Source: JBBRVW01 sp963784645 (lineage in GTDB: Bacteria; Actinomycetota; Actinomycetes; JACCUZ01). Taken from it: DNA of 64,000 bases. The stretch spans positions 270,919-334,918 of the forward strand of contig CAWARY010000001.1 of NCBI GenBank assembly GCA_963784645.1, given 5' to 3'. This document shows positions 18,110 to 29,797 of the stretch, one piece after another. Numbering within the stretch: position 1 is the stretch's first letter; every line of letters begins with the position of its first letter. A program made the translations under genes and the position numbers. A model generated the notes under the pieces. The model was not told the origin of the DNA. It saw nothing but the letters and a program-made list of their open reading frames with translations, and searched no databases.

Positions 18110-20602
18110 TCAGCCGGTGCGGGAGACGACCCCGGACCAGTGCTCCAGCAGCGCCGCCGAGGCGACGTCGTCGGCCGCCTCCGCCCACACGTGCGTGACC
18201 GGCTCGGCCGGGTCGGGCAGCACCAGCGCCCACCCGCCGTCGTCCTCGAGCACGCGGACGCCGTCCGTGGTGTCGAGCGGCCGGGTCCCGGCAGCCTCGA
18301 CCACAGCGCGCATCACCATCCCCTTGGCCGCCCACGGGGTGGGGACGGCGCGGCGGCTGACGTGGCTGCGTGGGATGCGCGCGTCGATCTCGGACACCTG
18401 TAGCTGGGTCCGCGCCACGAGTCCGGCGATCTGCACGAACGCCGCGATGCCGTCGTACGTCGTGGAGAACTGCGGAACGACGAAGCCGCCGCGCCCGTCA
18501 CCGCCGAACACGACGCCTGGAGCAGACACCGCCTCGGTGACGGCCGCAGCGTTGGTGGCCACCCAGCGGATGTCCACACCGTGGAAGGCGGCGACCTGCT
18601 CGGCCACCCGAGTGGTCGTGACCGGCAGGGCGACCGTGCCGCCGACCGACTCGGCAGCCACCAGGTCGAGCACCACGAGGAGCGCACGCTCGTCGTCGAT
18701 CGGCGCGCCCTTCTCGTCGACCAGCGAGATGCGCTCCCCGACCGGGTCGAAGTGCACGCCGAAGTCGGCTTTGCTGGAGGCGACCAGCCGGCCGAGCCGC
18801 AGCATGGCCTCCGCGCGCTCGGCCGTGGTCTCGGTGGGCGACGCCTCGTCCAGGCCGTTGTTGATGGTGAGCACGTCGAGCCCGAGCCGACCCAGCAGGG
18901 TGGGGAGCACGAGCGAGGCCGTGCCGCCGCCGGTGTCGACGACGACCTTGAGATCGGTCTCGACCAGTCCCTTGATGTCGACCCGGCGCAGGAGCTCGAG
19001 GGCGTAGGCCTCCATGACGCGCGGCGGGAACGACAGGTCCCCGATCTCGCCGGGGAAGGCTCGGCGGAACTCGGCCCGCGAGAACGTGCGCTCGAGCCGC
19101 CGCTGCCCGGCGTGCGAGAGGTCGGCCCCGTGCCGACCGAGGAACATGATGTCGACCGACTCCGCCTGACCGGGCGAGGTGCGGATGACCATGCCGCCGG
19201 CGCTGCCCTCCGCGGTGGCCAGGCGGGCGACCGGAACCGGGACCACCTCGAGGTCGACGACGTTCATGGCGCTGAACGTGAGGGCCCCGGTCACCGCCCG
19301 CTTGAGCGCGCGGGCAGCCCGGGACACGTCGCGCGAGATCGTGACGGTCGAGCCCTTCTTCAGTGTGCTCGCCCAGGCGCTGGCCAGCCGGACGGCGAGC
19401 TCCGGCGTGATCTCGACGTTGACGATGCCGCTGACACCGCGCGGCCCGAACAGCCGTCGCTGGCCGCGGGACTCGAACACCATGTCGGAGCTGACGACGG
19501 CCCCGGCCTCGACGCTCTTGTACGGGTAGACGCGGACGCCCGCGGAGACGATGGCCTCCTCGCCGATGACGCACTCGTCGCCGACGACGACGCCCTCCTC
19601 GATGCGCGCACCGCGCATGACGTCGGTGTTCTTGCCGATGACGCAGGCTCGCAGGTTGGTCTGCGGGCCGATGAAGACGTTGTCGTGCACCACGGCACGG
19701 TGCAGGAAGGCGCCGGACTTCACGATCACGTTGCTGCCGATCACCGTGAACTCGCGCAGCTCGGCACCGGCCTCGACCTTCGCGTAGTCGCCGACGTAGA
19801 GCGGGCCCTTGAGCACGGCCTCGGGGTGTACGTCGGCTCCCTCGGCGACCCAGACACCGCTGCTCACCTCGAACGCGTCGAGGTCGACGTCGACCTGTCC
19901 GGTGAGCACGTCGGCCTGCGCCCGGACGTAGGACTCCTGGGTGCCGACGTCCTCCCAGTAGCCCTCGGCGACGTAGCCGTAGACCGGCAGGCCGGCCGCC
20001 AGCAGCTGCGGGAACACGTCTCCCGACCAGTCGACCTGCTCGCCCTCGGCGACGTGGTCGAGGACCTCGGGCTCCATCACGTAGATGCCGGTGTTGACGG
20101 TGTCCGAGAAGACCTGCCCCCAGGTCGGCTTCTCGAGGAACCGCTGCACCCGGTTGTCGTCGTCGACGATCGTGATGCCGAACTCCAGCGGGTCGGGCAC
20201 CCGGGTGAGGCAGACGGTGACGAGCGCGCCCTTGTCCCGGTGGAAGGCCACCAGGTCGGTGAGGTCGAAGTCGGTCAGCGCGTCACCGGAGATCACGAGG
20301 AAGGTGTCGTCGCGCAGCAGGTCCTCGGCGTTCTTCACGCTGCCCGCGGTGCCGAGCGGGGTCTCCTCGGTGGCGTAGTGCAACGTCATGCCGAGCTCTT
20401 CGCCGTCGCCGAAGTAGTTGCGCACCAGGCTGGCGAGGAACTGCACCGTGACCACGGTCTCGGTGAAGCCGTGCCGGGCGAGCAGCCGCAGGACGTGCTC
20501 CATGATCGGCTTGTTGACGATCGGCAGCAGCGGCTTGGGCATGCTCACCGTCATCGGGCGCAACCGGGTGCCCTCGCCGCCCGCCATCACGACCGCCTTC
20601 AC
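18110..20602 (-). CDS. Mannose-1-phosphate guanylyltransferase with a degenerate phosphomannomutase-like domain
   Basis: An 830-residue three-part protein. Residues 1-~230 are a nucleotidyltransferase (KAVVMAGGEGTRLRPMT). Residues ~250-380 form a left-handed beta-helix of hexapeptide repeats. The rest aligns with phosphohexomutases. The mutase part lacks the catalytic serine motif TASHNP (SPGQAESVDI stands there) and the metal loop DGDxDR (FDPVGERI), so it is probably not a mutase. It likely makes GDP-mannose for glycolipids and glycans. GTG 20602 was preferred to GTG 20611 because GGAAGG is then correctly spaced and the length matches Streptomyces homologues as I recall them. Confidence 0.85.
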   Translation of the reverse strand: MKAVVMAGGEGTRLRPMTVSMPKPLLPIVNKPIMEHVLRLLARHGFTETVVTVQFLASLVRNYFGDGEELGMTLHYATEETPLGTAGSVKNAEDLLRDDTFLVISGDALTDFDLTDLVAFHRDKGALVTVCLTRVPDPLEFGITIVDDDNRVQRFLEKPTWGQVFSDTVNTGIYVMEPEVLDHVAEGEQVDWSGDVFPQLLAAGLPVYGYVAEGYWEDVGTQESYVRAQADVLTGQVDVDLDAFEVSSGVWVAEGADVHPEAVLKGPLYVGDYAKVEAGAELREFTVIGSNVIVKSGAFLHRAVVHDNVFIGPQTNLRACVIGKNTDVMRGARIEEGVVVGDECVIGEEAIVSAGVRVYPYKSVEAGAVVSSDMVFESRGQRRLFGPRGVSGIVNVEITPELAVRLASAWASTLKKGSTVTISRDVSRAARALKRAVTGALTFSAMNVVDLEVVPVPVARLATAEGSAGGMVIRTSPGQAESVDIMFLGRHGADLSHAGQRRLERTFSRAEFRRAFPGEIGDLSFPPRVMEAYALELLRRVDIKGLVETDLKVVVDTGGGTASLVLPTLLGRLGLDVLTINNGLDEASPTETTAERAEAMLRLGRLVASSKADFGVHFDPVGERISLVDEKGAPIDDERALLVVLDLVAAESVGGTVALPVTTTRVAEQVAAFHGVDIRWVATNAAAVTEAVSAPGVVFGGDGRGGFVVPQFSTTYDGIAAFVQIAGLVARTQLQVSEIDARIPRSHVSRRAVPTPWAAKGMVMRAVVEAAGTRPLDTTDGVRVLEDDGGWALVLPDPAEPVTHVWAEAADDVASAALLEHWSGVVSRTG

Positions 20603-20633
20603 CCGGACCACCTTCCGCCAGGGGCTCGCGCGC

Positions 20634-21224
20634 TCACGCTGGGACCCCCTCCGGCTCGTCGTGCAGCAGGCCGCGAACCTGCACCAGGTACAGGACCCCT
20701 GCCCACCAGTAGAGGGCCGTACCCCAGATCGCGAACGCCCAGCCGAAGGCGTGCGCGACGTCCCCGAGCGTGTTGGTCCACTCGCCGAGCAGGATCAGGG
20801 GGAAGCCGGACAGCAGGTTGAACGTCGCCGCCTTGCCCAGGTAGTGCACCGGGAGCGGACCGTACCCGCGCCGCTTGAGCAGCGGCAGGGTCGTGGCCAG
20901 CAGGACGTCGCGCCCGACGAGCACCAGGGTCAGCCAGAGCGGCACCACATCGCGGATCGTCAGTCCGATCAGGGTCGCGAGGATGTAGAGCCGGTCGGCG
21001 GCCGGGTCGAGCAGGGTGCCCAGCCGGCTGGTCTGCCCCCAGGCACGGGCGATCTTGCCGTCGAGGTAGTCGGTGACGCCGCTGACCATGAGCACCAGCA
21101 CGGCGGGACCGTCGTGCTCGGACAGCACCAGCCAGAAGAAGAGCGGGACGCCGACCAGGCGCAGGACGCTGAGCGCGTTGGGCAGGGTCAGCACCCGGTC
21201 GCTCGGTGTCACGGCAGCCGGCAC
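20634..21224 (-). CDS. CDP-alcohol phosphatidyltransferase (PgsA family)
   Basis: A 196-residue membrane enzyme with the CDP-alcohol phosphatidyltransferase signature, seen as DYLDGKIARAWGQ followed by RLGTLLDPAADR (D-x2-DG-x2-AR-x8-G-x3-D-x3-D). About five hydrophobic helices are present. It transfers a phosphatidyl group from CDP-diacylglycerol to an alcohol such as glycerol-3-phosphate. Position next to the DUF881/sbp cluster matches mycobacterial pgsA2 (Rv1822), whose exact acceptor is not certain, so no symbol is given. Confidence 0.9.
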   Translation of the reverse strand: MPAAVTPSDRVLTLPNALSVLRLVGVPLFFWLVLSEHDGPAVLVLMVSGVTDYLDGKIARAWGQTSRLGTLLDPAADRLYILATLIGLTIRDVVPLWLTLVLVGRDVLLATTLPLLKRRGYGPLPVHYLGKAATFNLLSGFPLILLGEWTNTLGDVAHAFGWAFAIWGTALYWWAGVLYLVQVRGLLHDEPEGVPA

Positions 21225-21362
21225 GCAGGTCCTCTCTCGGCGCGGACCGGCGTACCCGGTCCGCGGCCTTCGACCCTAGTCGCGCCCGGTGACGAACGGA
21301 CGGCCACCAGGTGACCGCCGGTGCTCAACCGGCTCGTGGACGGTCGGGCGGCAGCGCCCAGG

Positions 21363-21878
21363 TCAGGACTCGCCGGTGCGGCCGTCGATCAGCTCGCGGA
21401 CGACGTCGAGGTGGCCCAGGTGCCGGGCGTGCTCCTGGAGGAGGTGCAGCAGGCAGCGCTCCAGCGTGGCGGCGTCGGCGCCCTCCCACCGCTCCCCCGG
21501 CGCGCCGACATCCTCGAGCCGGTGCCGGCGGGCGATCGCTGCGGTGACCCGGCCGCGCTCGCGCAGCGCCGCGAGCACCTCCGCCGGCGACTCGTCCGCC
21601 CCGACCAGCCACCGGCCGGCCCGGTCCTGGTCACCCCAGGGCTCGTCCACGGACGTCCCCTCGAAGCCCCACTCGAGCCAGCGCATCTCGACGAAGGTGA
21701 GGTGCTTGACGAGCTCGAGCGGCGACCACCCCGAGGGGAGGACGCTGGCTCGCAGCTGCTCCTCGGTCAGGCCGGCGACCTTGTCGAGGAGCACGCCGCG
21801 GAAGTAGTCGAGGTAGCGCACGAGGACCGCGGTCCGGTCGTCGGCCTGCTCGGTCGGTGCCGGGAACGGGAGCGTCAT
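21363..21878 (-). CDS. DinB-family (DUF664) putative metal-dependent protein
   Basis: A 171-residue four-helix-bundle protein with family motifs PLELVKHLTFVEMRWLEW and LLQEHARHLGHLDVVREL. The histidines in the two segments fit the DinB three-His metal site. Actinobacterial members include mycothiol-dependent enzymes, but the substrate cannot be told from sequence. It stands alone, with a 138-bp gap to the phosphatidyltransferase gene and the 21.9-kb palindromic element upstream. Confidence 0.8.
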   Translation of the reverse strand: MTLPFPAPTEQADDRTAVLVRYLDYFRGVLLDKVAGLTEEQLRASVLPSGWSPLELVKHLTFVEMRWLEWGFEGTSVDEPWGDQDRAGRWLVGADESPAEVLAALRERGRVTAAIARRHRLEDVGAPGERWEGADAATLERCLLHLLQEHARHLGHLDVVRELIDGRTGES

Positions 21879-21917
21879 GCCGACCGTCCTACCCGACCGG
21901 ACCGTCCAGCGAAAGAT

Positions 21918-21985
21918 CGTTTGCGACCTAGGTCCCCGACACGCCGGGCGTCGCCCCGGCGTGTCGGGGCGTCAGGTCGCAAACG
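21918..21985. repeat. Palindromic intergenic element, copy 1
   Basis: Perfect 12-bp outer arms, CGTTTGCGACCT (21918-21929) and AGGTCGCAAACG (21974-21985), enclose perfect 14-bp inner arms, CCCCGACACGCCGG and CCGGCGTGTCGGGG, around an 8-base loop. It lies between the stop of the MoeA-PBP gene and the DinB gene start and could act as a terminator. The same core recurs at 55603-55676. Confidence 0.9.
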
Positions 21986-22008
21986 AGCGCACCAGGTGGT
22001 GGGTGGGG

Positions 22009-23919
22009 CTAGCGGATCCGCGCGCCGGTCTCGCGCGTCGAGTAGCCGCCGAGCGCCTCGACCGATGCCCGGAAGGCCGGGTCGTCCATCAGTGCGAGCA
22101 GCGGGTCGAGCACCCCGCTGCCGAGGATGTCCGGTGTCGTGACCAGGTCGTAGGGCTCCTCGGCCACCGGCACGAAGTCGAGCCCGAACGCTGCGGCGGC
22201 GGCGCGGATGCCGAGGCCGGCGTCGGCGCGCCCGGACGCCACGGCAGCGGCCACGGCGAGGTGGGTGCTCTCCTCGCGGCCGTAGCCGTCCACGTCCCCC
22301 GGGTCCACCCCGAGCCGGGCCAGCTCGTGGTCGAGCAGCACCCGGGTGCCGGCGCCGCGCTGCCGGTTGACGTACCTGAGCCCCGACCCCGCGAGGTCGG
22401 CGACGCCCGAGAGACCGCGCGAGTTGCCCGGCGCGACGAGCAGGCCTTGCTGACGGTGCACCAGGCGCACAACGGCCCCGGCTCCGGGTCCGAGGACACG
22501 GTCGAGGTACGGCAGCGTGTAGTCGCCGGTCGAGGGGTCGAGCAGGTGCGAGCCGGCGACGTGGCAGAGCCCGTCGCGCACGGCCCCCAGCCCGCCGAGC
22601 GAGCCGACGTTGGACGACACGAGCGTCAGGCCCGGGTCACGCTCGCGCAGCGCCGAGGCGGCCAGGTCCAGCACGAGGTCGTGGGATCCGATCGCCACGA
22701 TGCTGCGCGCCACCTCCTCGAGTCCGCGCAGCAGCTCCACCTCTACGTCCTCGCCTGCGTGGTGACCCTCCAGGCCGGCCGGCACGACGAGCAGGCCGTC
22801 GGCGCGCACCAGGGAGGTCAGGACCCCGGCGCCCCGCGGCAGCGGGGTCGCGACGACCCGGCCGCCGACCAGTCCGAGCCGCACCCGCACCCAGTCGTCC
22901 GCCCCGGCCTGCGAAACCAGCTTGCGAGCCAGCCGGGCCGTCGTGGTCGGCCGACGCACCGGGGCCGCGCCCTCCAGCCCGGCGAGCAGCGGCGCGGCGA
23001 AGATGTCGAACGTGAGTGCGGCGGACACCGGGAATCCCGGGGCGCCGAGCACGGGCGTCGCGTCGACGACCCCGAGGACCACGGGATGACCGGGGCGCAC
23101 CGCGACGCCGTGCACCGCCAGCACGCCCTCGTCGGCGACGACGCGCGCTGTCCAGTCGTCCCGGCCGGCGCTCGACCCCGCCAGGACGACCACCAGGTCG
23201 CTCGAGGCGGCGGCGGCGTGCACGGCGGCGGCGATCAGCGGCCGCTGGTCCGGGACGACCGCGGTCACCGCCACCTCGGCACCCAGCACCCGCGCCTGGG
23301 CGGCGATCATCAGCGAGTTCGTGTCCAGGATCTCGCCCGGCCCGAGCGGCTCCCCGACAGCCCGGATCTCGTCCCCGGTGGGGATCACCGTCACCCGGGG
23401 AGCCCGGCGTACGACGAGCTCGGGAACACCTGCGGCCGCGGCCGCCGCGAGGTCGTAGGGCCGCATCCGGTGGCCAGCGGGCAGCAGCAGCTCGGTGGCG
23501 GCGACGTCCTCGCCGACGTGCCGGACGTGCGTCCATGGCGCGACGGCGGCGCGCAGCTCCGCTCCGTCCTGCGTGCGGTGCACGTGCTCGCGCATCACGA
23601 CCGCGTCGCGCCCCTCTGGCACCGGGTCGCCGGTGTCGATCACCTCGAACTGCCTCGGGTCGAGGATCAACGGGGTGCTCTCGCTGGCGCCGTAGGTGTC
23701 CCGGGCGGTCACCGCGATGCCGTCCATCGCGGCGGCGTCGAAGTCCGGGGACGACCGGCGGGCCCAGACCGGCGCGGCGGTGACCCGGCCGAGAGCGTCG
23801 GCGACCGGCACCGTCACCGGCTCCACCCGCGCCGGGCAGCCGGCGTCGGCGCAGGCGCGGGCCCAGGCCGCCGTGGCCTGGGCGGCCGGCACATCGTGGA
23901 CGAACGGGCTCTCGCTCAT
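22009..23919 (-). CDS. MoeA-like molybdopterin molybdotransferase fused to a PBP-like domain
   Basis: A 636-residue fusion. The first ~400 residues are MoeA, which inserts molybdate or tungstate into molybdopterin-AMP (DFDAAAMDGIAV, TGDEIRAVGEPLGPG). The last ~220 form a periplasmic-binding-like domain (AIGSHDLVLDLAASALRERD; VNRQRGAGTRVLLDHEL) as in archaeal and some bacterial MoeA homologues; no signal peptide is present, so it is cytoplasmic. The ATG at 23919 leaves a 25-base gap after the first moeA; an upstream start would overlap that gene. It is last of a six-gene operon. The extra domain may sense or bind the oxyanion; this is inference. Confidence 0.88.
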   Translation of the reverse strand: MSESPFVHDVPAAQATAAWARACADAGCPARVEPVTVPVADALGRVTAAPVWARRSSPDFDAAAMDGIAVTARDTYGASESTPLILDPRQFEVIDTGDPVPEGRDAVVMREHVHRTQDGAELRAAVAPWTHVRHVGEDVAATELLLPAGHRMRPYDLAAAAAAGVPELVVRRAPRVTVIPTGDEIRAVGEPLGPGEILDTNSLMIAAQARVLGAEVAVTAVVPDQRPLIAAAVHAAAASSDLVVVLAGSSAGRDDWTARVVADEGVLAVHGVAVRPGHPVVLGVVDATPVLGAPGFPVSAALTFDIFAAPLLAGLEGAAPVRRPTTTARLARKLVSQAGADDWVRVRLGLVGGRVVATPLPRGAGVLTSLVRADGLLVVPAGLEGHHAGEDVEVELLRGLEEVARSIVAIGSHDLVLDLAASALRERDPGLTLVSSNVGSLGGLGAVRDGLCHVAGSHLLDPSTGDYTLPYLDRVLGPGAGAVVRLVHRQQGLLVAPGNSRGLSGVADLAGSGLRYVNRQRGAGTRVLLDHELARLGVDPGDVDGYGREESTHLAVAAAVASGRADAGLGIRAAAAAFGLDFVPVAEEPYDLVTTPDILGSGVLDPLLALMDDPAFRASVEALGGYSTRETGARIR

Positions 23920-23944
23920 CGCCCGAGGACCCGCGGCTGGACCC

Positions 23945-25201
23945 TCACCGGTACAGGGTGACGTCGACATCGGCCCCGGCCGGCAGGCCGGTGGCGTCCT
24001 CGGGCACGGCCAGCCAGCCGTCGGCGGCCGTGAGTACCGAGAGCAGGGCCGAGGCGCCGAACAGCGGCTGCGCCACCGGACCGCCCTCGCCCGCCACCAC
24101 GCGCACCTGCACGACGTCGAGGCGGCCGGTCTGCGACGGCACCTGCCGGTCGAGCCGGGCGCGCACCCTCGGCTCGGGGGCCGGCCTGGTGGTGCCGGCC
24201 AGCCGTCGCACGAGCGGGACCCCGACCAGCCGGAACACCACCAGCGCCGACAGCGGGTTGCCGGGCAGGCCCACCACGGGCACTCCCGCGCAGTCCGCGA
24301 GCAGCGTCGGCTTCCCCGGCCGGATTGCGAGGCCGTGGCAGAGGATGCCCGGCTCCCCCAGCCGTGCGACGACCCCGGCGGTCTCGTCGCGGGCGCCGAC
24401 CGACGACCCGGCCGAGACCACCACGAGGTCGCACCGGGCCAGCGCGTCCCGCAGCACCGACTCGAGCGCCGTGGCGTCGTCCCCGACGATGCCCAGCGGC
24501 ACCGGCTCGCCGCCGGCCTCCCGGACCATCCCAGCGAGCGCGGACGACGTGGCGTCGCGTACCTGGCCGGGGACCAGGTCGCCGGTGGCCGGCGGCACCA
24601 CCTCGTCGCCGGTCGAGAGGATCCCGACGCGGGGCCGGCGTCTGACGTCGACGGTCACGATCCCGGCAGCGGCGAGCAGGCCGAGGTCCTGCGCGCGCAG
24701 CGGCCGCCCGGCCGGCACGAGACCGGAACCGGCCGCGACGTCCTCGTCGGCGCGGACCGTGCCGTCGCCGGGCGCCACCGGTCGGGTCACCTCGACGGAG
24801 CCCGGCATCGTCTCCTGGGTGTGCTCGACCATCACGACCGCGTCGGCGCCGTCCGGCAGCACGCCGCCGGTGGGTACGGCGACCGCTCCCCCCGCGCGGA
24901 CGGCCACCTCTGCTGGCCGGCCCATCGCGACCGAGCCGAGCAGGTCGAGGTAGCCGGGCAGCGCGTCGGACACCCCGAACGTGTCGGCCGCCCGGACCGC
25001 GAACCCGTCGACCGTCGAGCGCGCGAAGCCGGGCAGCGGACGGGTGGCGGTGACCGGCCCGGCCGGGGTGCGGCCGAGCGCCGCGTCGAGCGGCACGCTC
25101 TCGGCGTCGGTCGGTCCGAGGTCGGCCAGCAGGCCGAGCGCGGCGCCGACGGTCACGGTGGTGAAGAACTCGCGCCCGTGGGCGCGCGGGGCGGATGGCA
25201 C
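23945..25201 (-). CDS. moeA: Molybdopterin molybdotransferase MoeA
   Basis: A 418-residue MoeA of normal length. Motifs include FARSTVDGFAVRAAD near residue 59, GILSTGDEVVPP, VVVSAGSSVGARDETAGVV and GLPGNPLSALVVF. It ligates molybdate (or tungstate) to adenylylated molybdopterin. It begins three bases after the NuoEF-type gene stop, inside an operon for two Mo/W enzymes. A second MoeA follows directly. Two MoeA proteins in one operon invite the idea of Mo versus W selectivity, which is inference. Confidence 0.92.
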   Translation of the reverse strand: MPSAPRAHGREFFTTVTVGAALGLLADLGPTDAESVPLDAALGRTPAGPVTATRPLPGFARSTVDGFAVRAADTFGVSDALPGYLDLLGSVAMGRPAEVAVRAGGAVAVPTGGVLPDGADAVVMVEHTQETMPGSVEVTRPVAPGDGTVRADEDVAAGSGLVPAGRPLRAQDLGLLAAAGIVTVDVRRRPRVGILSTGDEVVPPATGDLVPGQVRDATSSALAGMVREAGGEPVPLGIVGDDATALESVLRDALARCDLVVVSAGSSVGARDETAGVVARLGEPGILCHGLAIRPGKPTLLADCAGVPVVGLPGNPLSALVVFRLVGVPLVRRLAGTTRPAPEPRVRARLDRQVPSQTGRLDVVQVRVVAGEGGPVAQPLFGASALLSVLTAADGWLAVPEDATGLPAGADVDVTLYR

Positions 25202-25204
25202 GTG

Positions 25205-26886
<1,682 letters not shown>

Positions 26887-26890
<4 letters not shown>

Positions 26891-29793
26891 GCCGGTGCTC
26901 CCGAGGGCGACGGGGTGGCGCGAGGTGCCAGCCGGACGGCACAGAACTTGAACTCGGGGATCTTGCCGACCGGGTCGATCTCGTTGATGGTCAGCAGGTT
27001 GGCCGCGGCCTCGCGGAAGTGGAACGGGATGAAGACGTTGCCCCGCGCCTCGCGGGTCGACACCCGCACGTGCAGCTCGATCTCCCCGCGCCGTGAGGAC
27101 ACCCGCGCCATGCCCCCGTCGACGAGTCCGAGGTCGCGGGCGTCATCGGGGTGCACGTAGACCTCGGCCCGCGGGGCGATGGTGTCCAGGGCGAACGACC
27201 GCCGGGTCATCGACCCGGTGTGCCAGTGCTCCAGCAGCCGGCCGGTGTTGAGGACGAACGGGTACTCGTCGTCGGGCAGCTCCTTGGCCGGCAGCCACTC
27301 GGCTGCGACCAGGTGCGCCAGCCCGTCGCCGGTGTTGAACCGCTCGTCGAACATGACCACGGTGCCGTCGGAGTGCGCGGGGTCGTCGTTGGGGTAGAGC
27401 TTCCCGGTGCTGCCCAGCACGTCCCAGTCGAGGTTCCGGTAGCTCGGCATCAGGCCGACCATCTCGTCGAAGACCTCGCGTGGCGACTCGTAGGCCCAGT
27501 CCAGCCCGACCCGGCGGGCGATCTCCTGGGTGATCCACCAGTCCTCGCGGGCGTCGCCCGGCGGGTCGAGCGCCTTGCGGCCGCACTGCACCCGGCGGTC
27601 GGTGTTGGTGTAGGTGCCGTCCTTCTCCAGGTACGACGTGGCCGGCAGGATCACGTCGGCGAACTCGGCTGTCTCGGTGACGAAGATGTCCTGCACCACG
27701 AGGAAGTCCAGCGCGGACAGGGCCGTGCGCACCATGTTGGTGTCGGGGTCGGACATGAACGGGTTCTCGCCCATCATGTACATGGCGCCGACCCCGGGAC
27801 CCCCCGACGGCGAGCCGTCGAGGATCGAGTGCACGATCTCGGTGACGGTGAGCCCGCGCTTCGATGGCAGGGGCGACCCCCACGCCTGCTCGAAGCGTCC
27901 GACCACCTCGGCGTCGTCGGCCGACTGGTAGTCGGGGAAGAACATCGGGATCAGGCCGGAGTCCGACGCGCCCTGCACGTTGTTCTGGCCGCGCAGCGGG
28001 TGCAGGCCGGCGCCGGGCTTGCCGACGTTGCCGGTGATGGCGCAGAGTGCGATGAGGCAGCGCGCGTTGTCGGTGCCGGTGGTGTGCTGCGAGATGCCCA
28101 TCCCCCAGAAGATGATGCCGGCGGCGGCCTCGCCCCAGACCTTGGCGACGGTACGGATCAACGCGGCCGGCACGCCGGTGATCTGCTCGCCCCGCTCGGG
28201 CGGGTAGTCGGCCACGGTGCGCGCCAGCTCGTCGTAGCCGCTGGTGCGGTCGGCGACGTACTGCTCGTCGACCAGCCCGGTCGCGATGATCTCGTGCATG
28301 ACCGAGTTGTAGAACGCGACGTCGGTGCCGGGCTTGAGCTGGCAGTAGAGGTCGGCGTGGTCGGCGAGCTTGTCGGCCCGCGGGTCGACGTAGATCAGGG
28401 TCGTCCCGTTGCGGCGGGCCTGCTTGAAGAACGACGACGCCACCGGGTGGTTGGCGGTGGCGTTGCTGCCGGTGATGAGCGCGACCTCGGCGTTGGCGAC
28501 GTCGCCGTACGTCGTCGACACCGCGCCCGAGCCGATGCCCTCGAACAGCGCCGCGACGCTGCTGGCGTGGCAGAGCCGGGTGCAGTGGTCGACGTTGTTG
28601 GAGGTGAACGCGGTGCGCACGAGCTTCTGGAAGAGGTAGGCCTCCTCGTTGCTGCACTTGGCCGAGCCGAACCCGGCGATGCCGTCGGGCCCGCGCTCGG
28701 CGTGCACCTCGCGCAGCCGCCGGGCCACCAGGTCGAGCGCCTCGTCCCAGGTCGCCTCGCGGAAGTGCGGAAGGACCTCCTCGTAGGGCACGAGGCCCCC
28801 GGGCCTGCGCCGCTTCCGGCCCTCGCCCTGCTGTCCGTCGGTCGACCGGGCGTCGCCGCGGACATCGGCGGACAGCGGGCCCTTGGGGTACGACTCGTCG
28901 CGACGGATCAGGGGCACGGTGAGCCGCTGGGGCGAGGCTGCGTAGTCCCAGCCGTACCGACCCTTGACGCACAGCCGGCCCTGCGAGCCCGGCTGGTCGC
29001 GACCGTCGGCGAAGGCGATCGCGCCGCGCTCACGGTCGACGAAGTAGGTGAGGGCGCAGCCGACCCCGCAGTACGGGCACACGCTGTCGACGGCATCGAG
29101 CTCGGTGCGCGGCCGGATCGGGATCTCGCGGATCGGCTTGTTGGTGAGCGCACCGGTGGGGCACGAGGCGACGCACTCACCGCAGGTGACGCAGGACGAG
29201 GCGCCCATCGGGTCGTCCAGGTCGAACGAGATCCGCGTGGTGTAGCCCTTGCCGGAGCGGCCGATGACGTCGTTGCCCTGCAGGTCGTCGCAGGCCCGTA
29301 CGCAGCGGTCGCAGAGGATGCACGCGTCGTGGTCGACGGCGATGACCGGGTTGGACACGTCGGTGCCGCGGCCGCCGCCGCGAGGCAGGTCACCGGCCTC
29401 GACGTCGTACCGCGCCGCGAGCCCGAGGAGCAGGTTGTCGCCGGTGGTCGTCTGCTTGGGATCGGCTTCTGGAGCCGGCTGGTCGGCGACCAGCAGCTCG
29501 GTCAGGGTCGCGCGGCTCCGTTCGATCTCGTCGGACGTGGTCGTCACCTCCATGCCGTCCTCGCAGGGGCGGACGCACGAGGCGGCATAGGCGCGACCGC
29601 CGACCTCGACGACGCACAGGCGGCAGACTCCGACCGGGTCCATCCGCTCGTCGTGGCAGAGCACGGGGATATCGATGCCCGCGTCGCGCGCCGCGGTCCA
29701 GATGGTGGTGCCTGCGGGCACGGTCAACGGTTGCCCGTCGATGGTGACGGCGACCGTCCGGGTGGACGAGGACGCATCGGCGGTCGCGGTCAC
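26887..29793 (-). CDS. Formate dehydrogenase, molybdopterin catalytic (alpha) subunit, cysteine type
   Basis: A 968-residue FdsA/FdhF-type enzyme oxidising formate to CO2. The N-terminal NuoG-like part has a [2Fe-2S] ferredoxin domain (VLCHDERMDPVGVCRLCVVE) and [4Fe-4S] motifs CILCDRCVRAC and CVTCGECVASCP. The catalytic part starts with CPYCGVGCAL. The metal ligand is Cys408 in NVDHCTRLCHASSV, so no selenocysteine is needed. Gln/Arg-rich sequence near residues 310-335 is an insertion. The GTG at 29793 was chosen because it starts 4 bases after the AOR gene and before the conserved ferredoxin domain. FdhD, usually needed for sulfuration, is not in the window. Confidence 0.9.
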
Positions 29794-29797
29794 CGGG

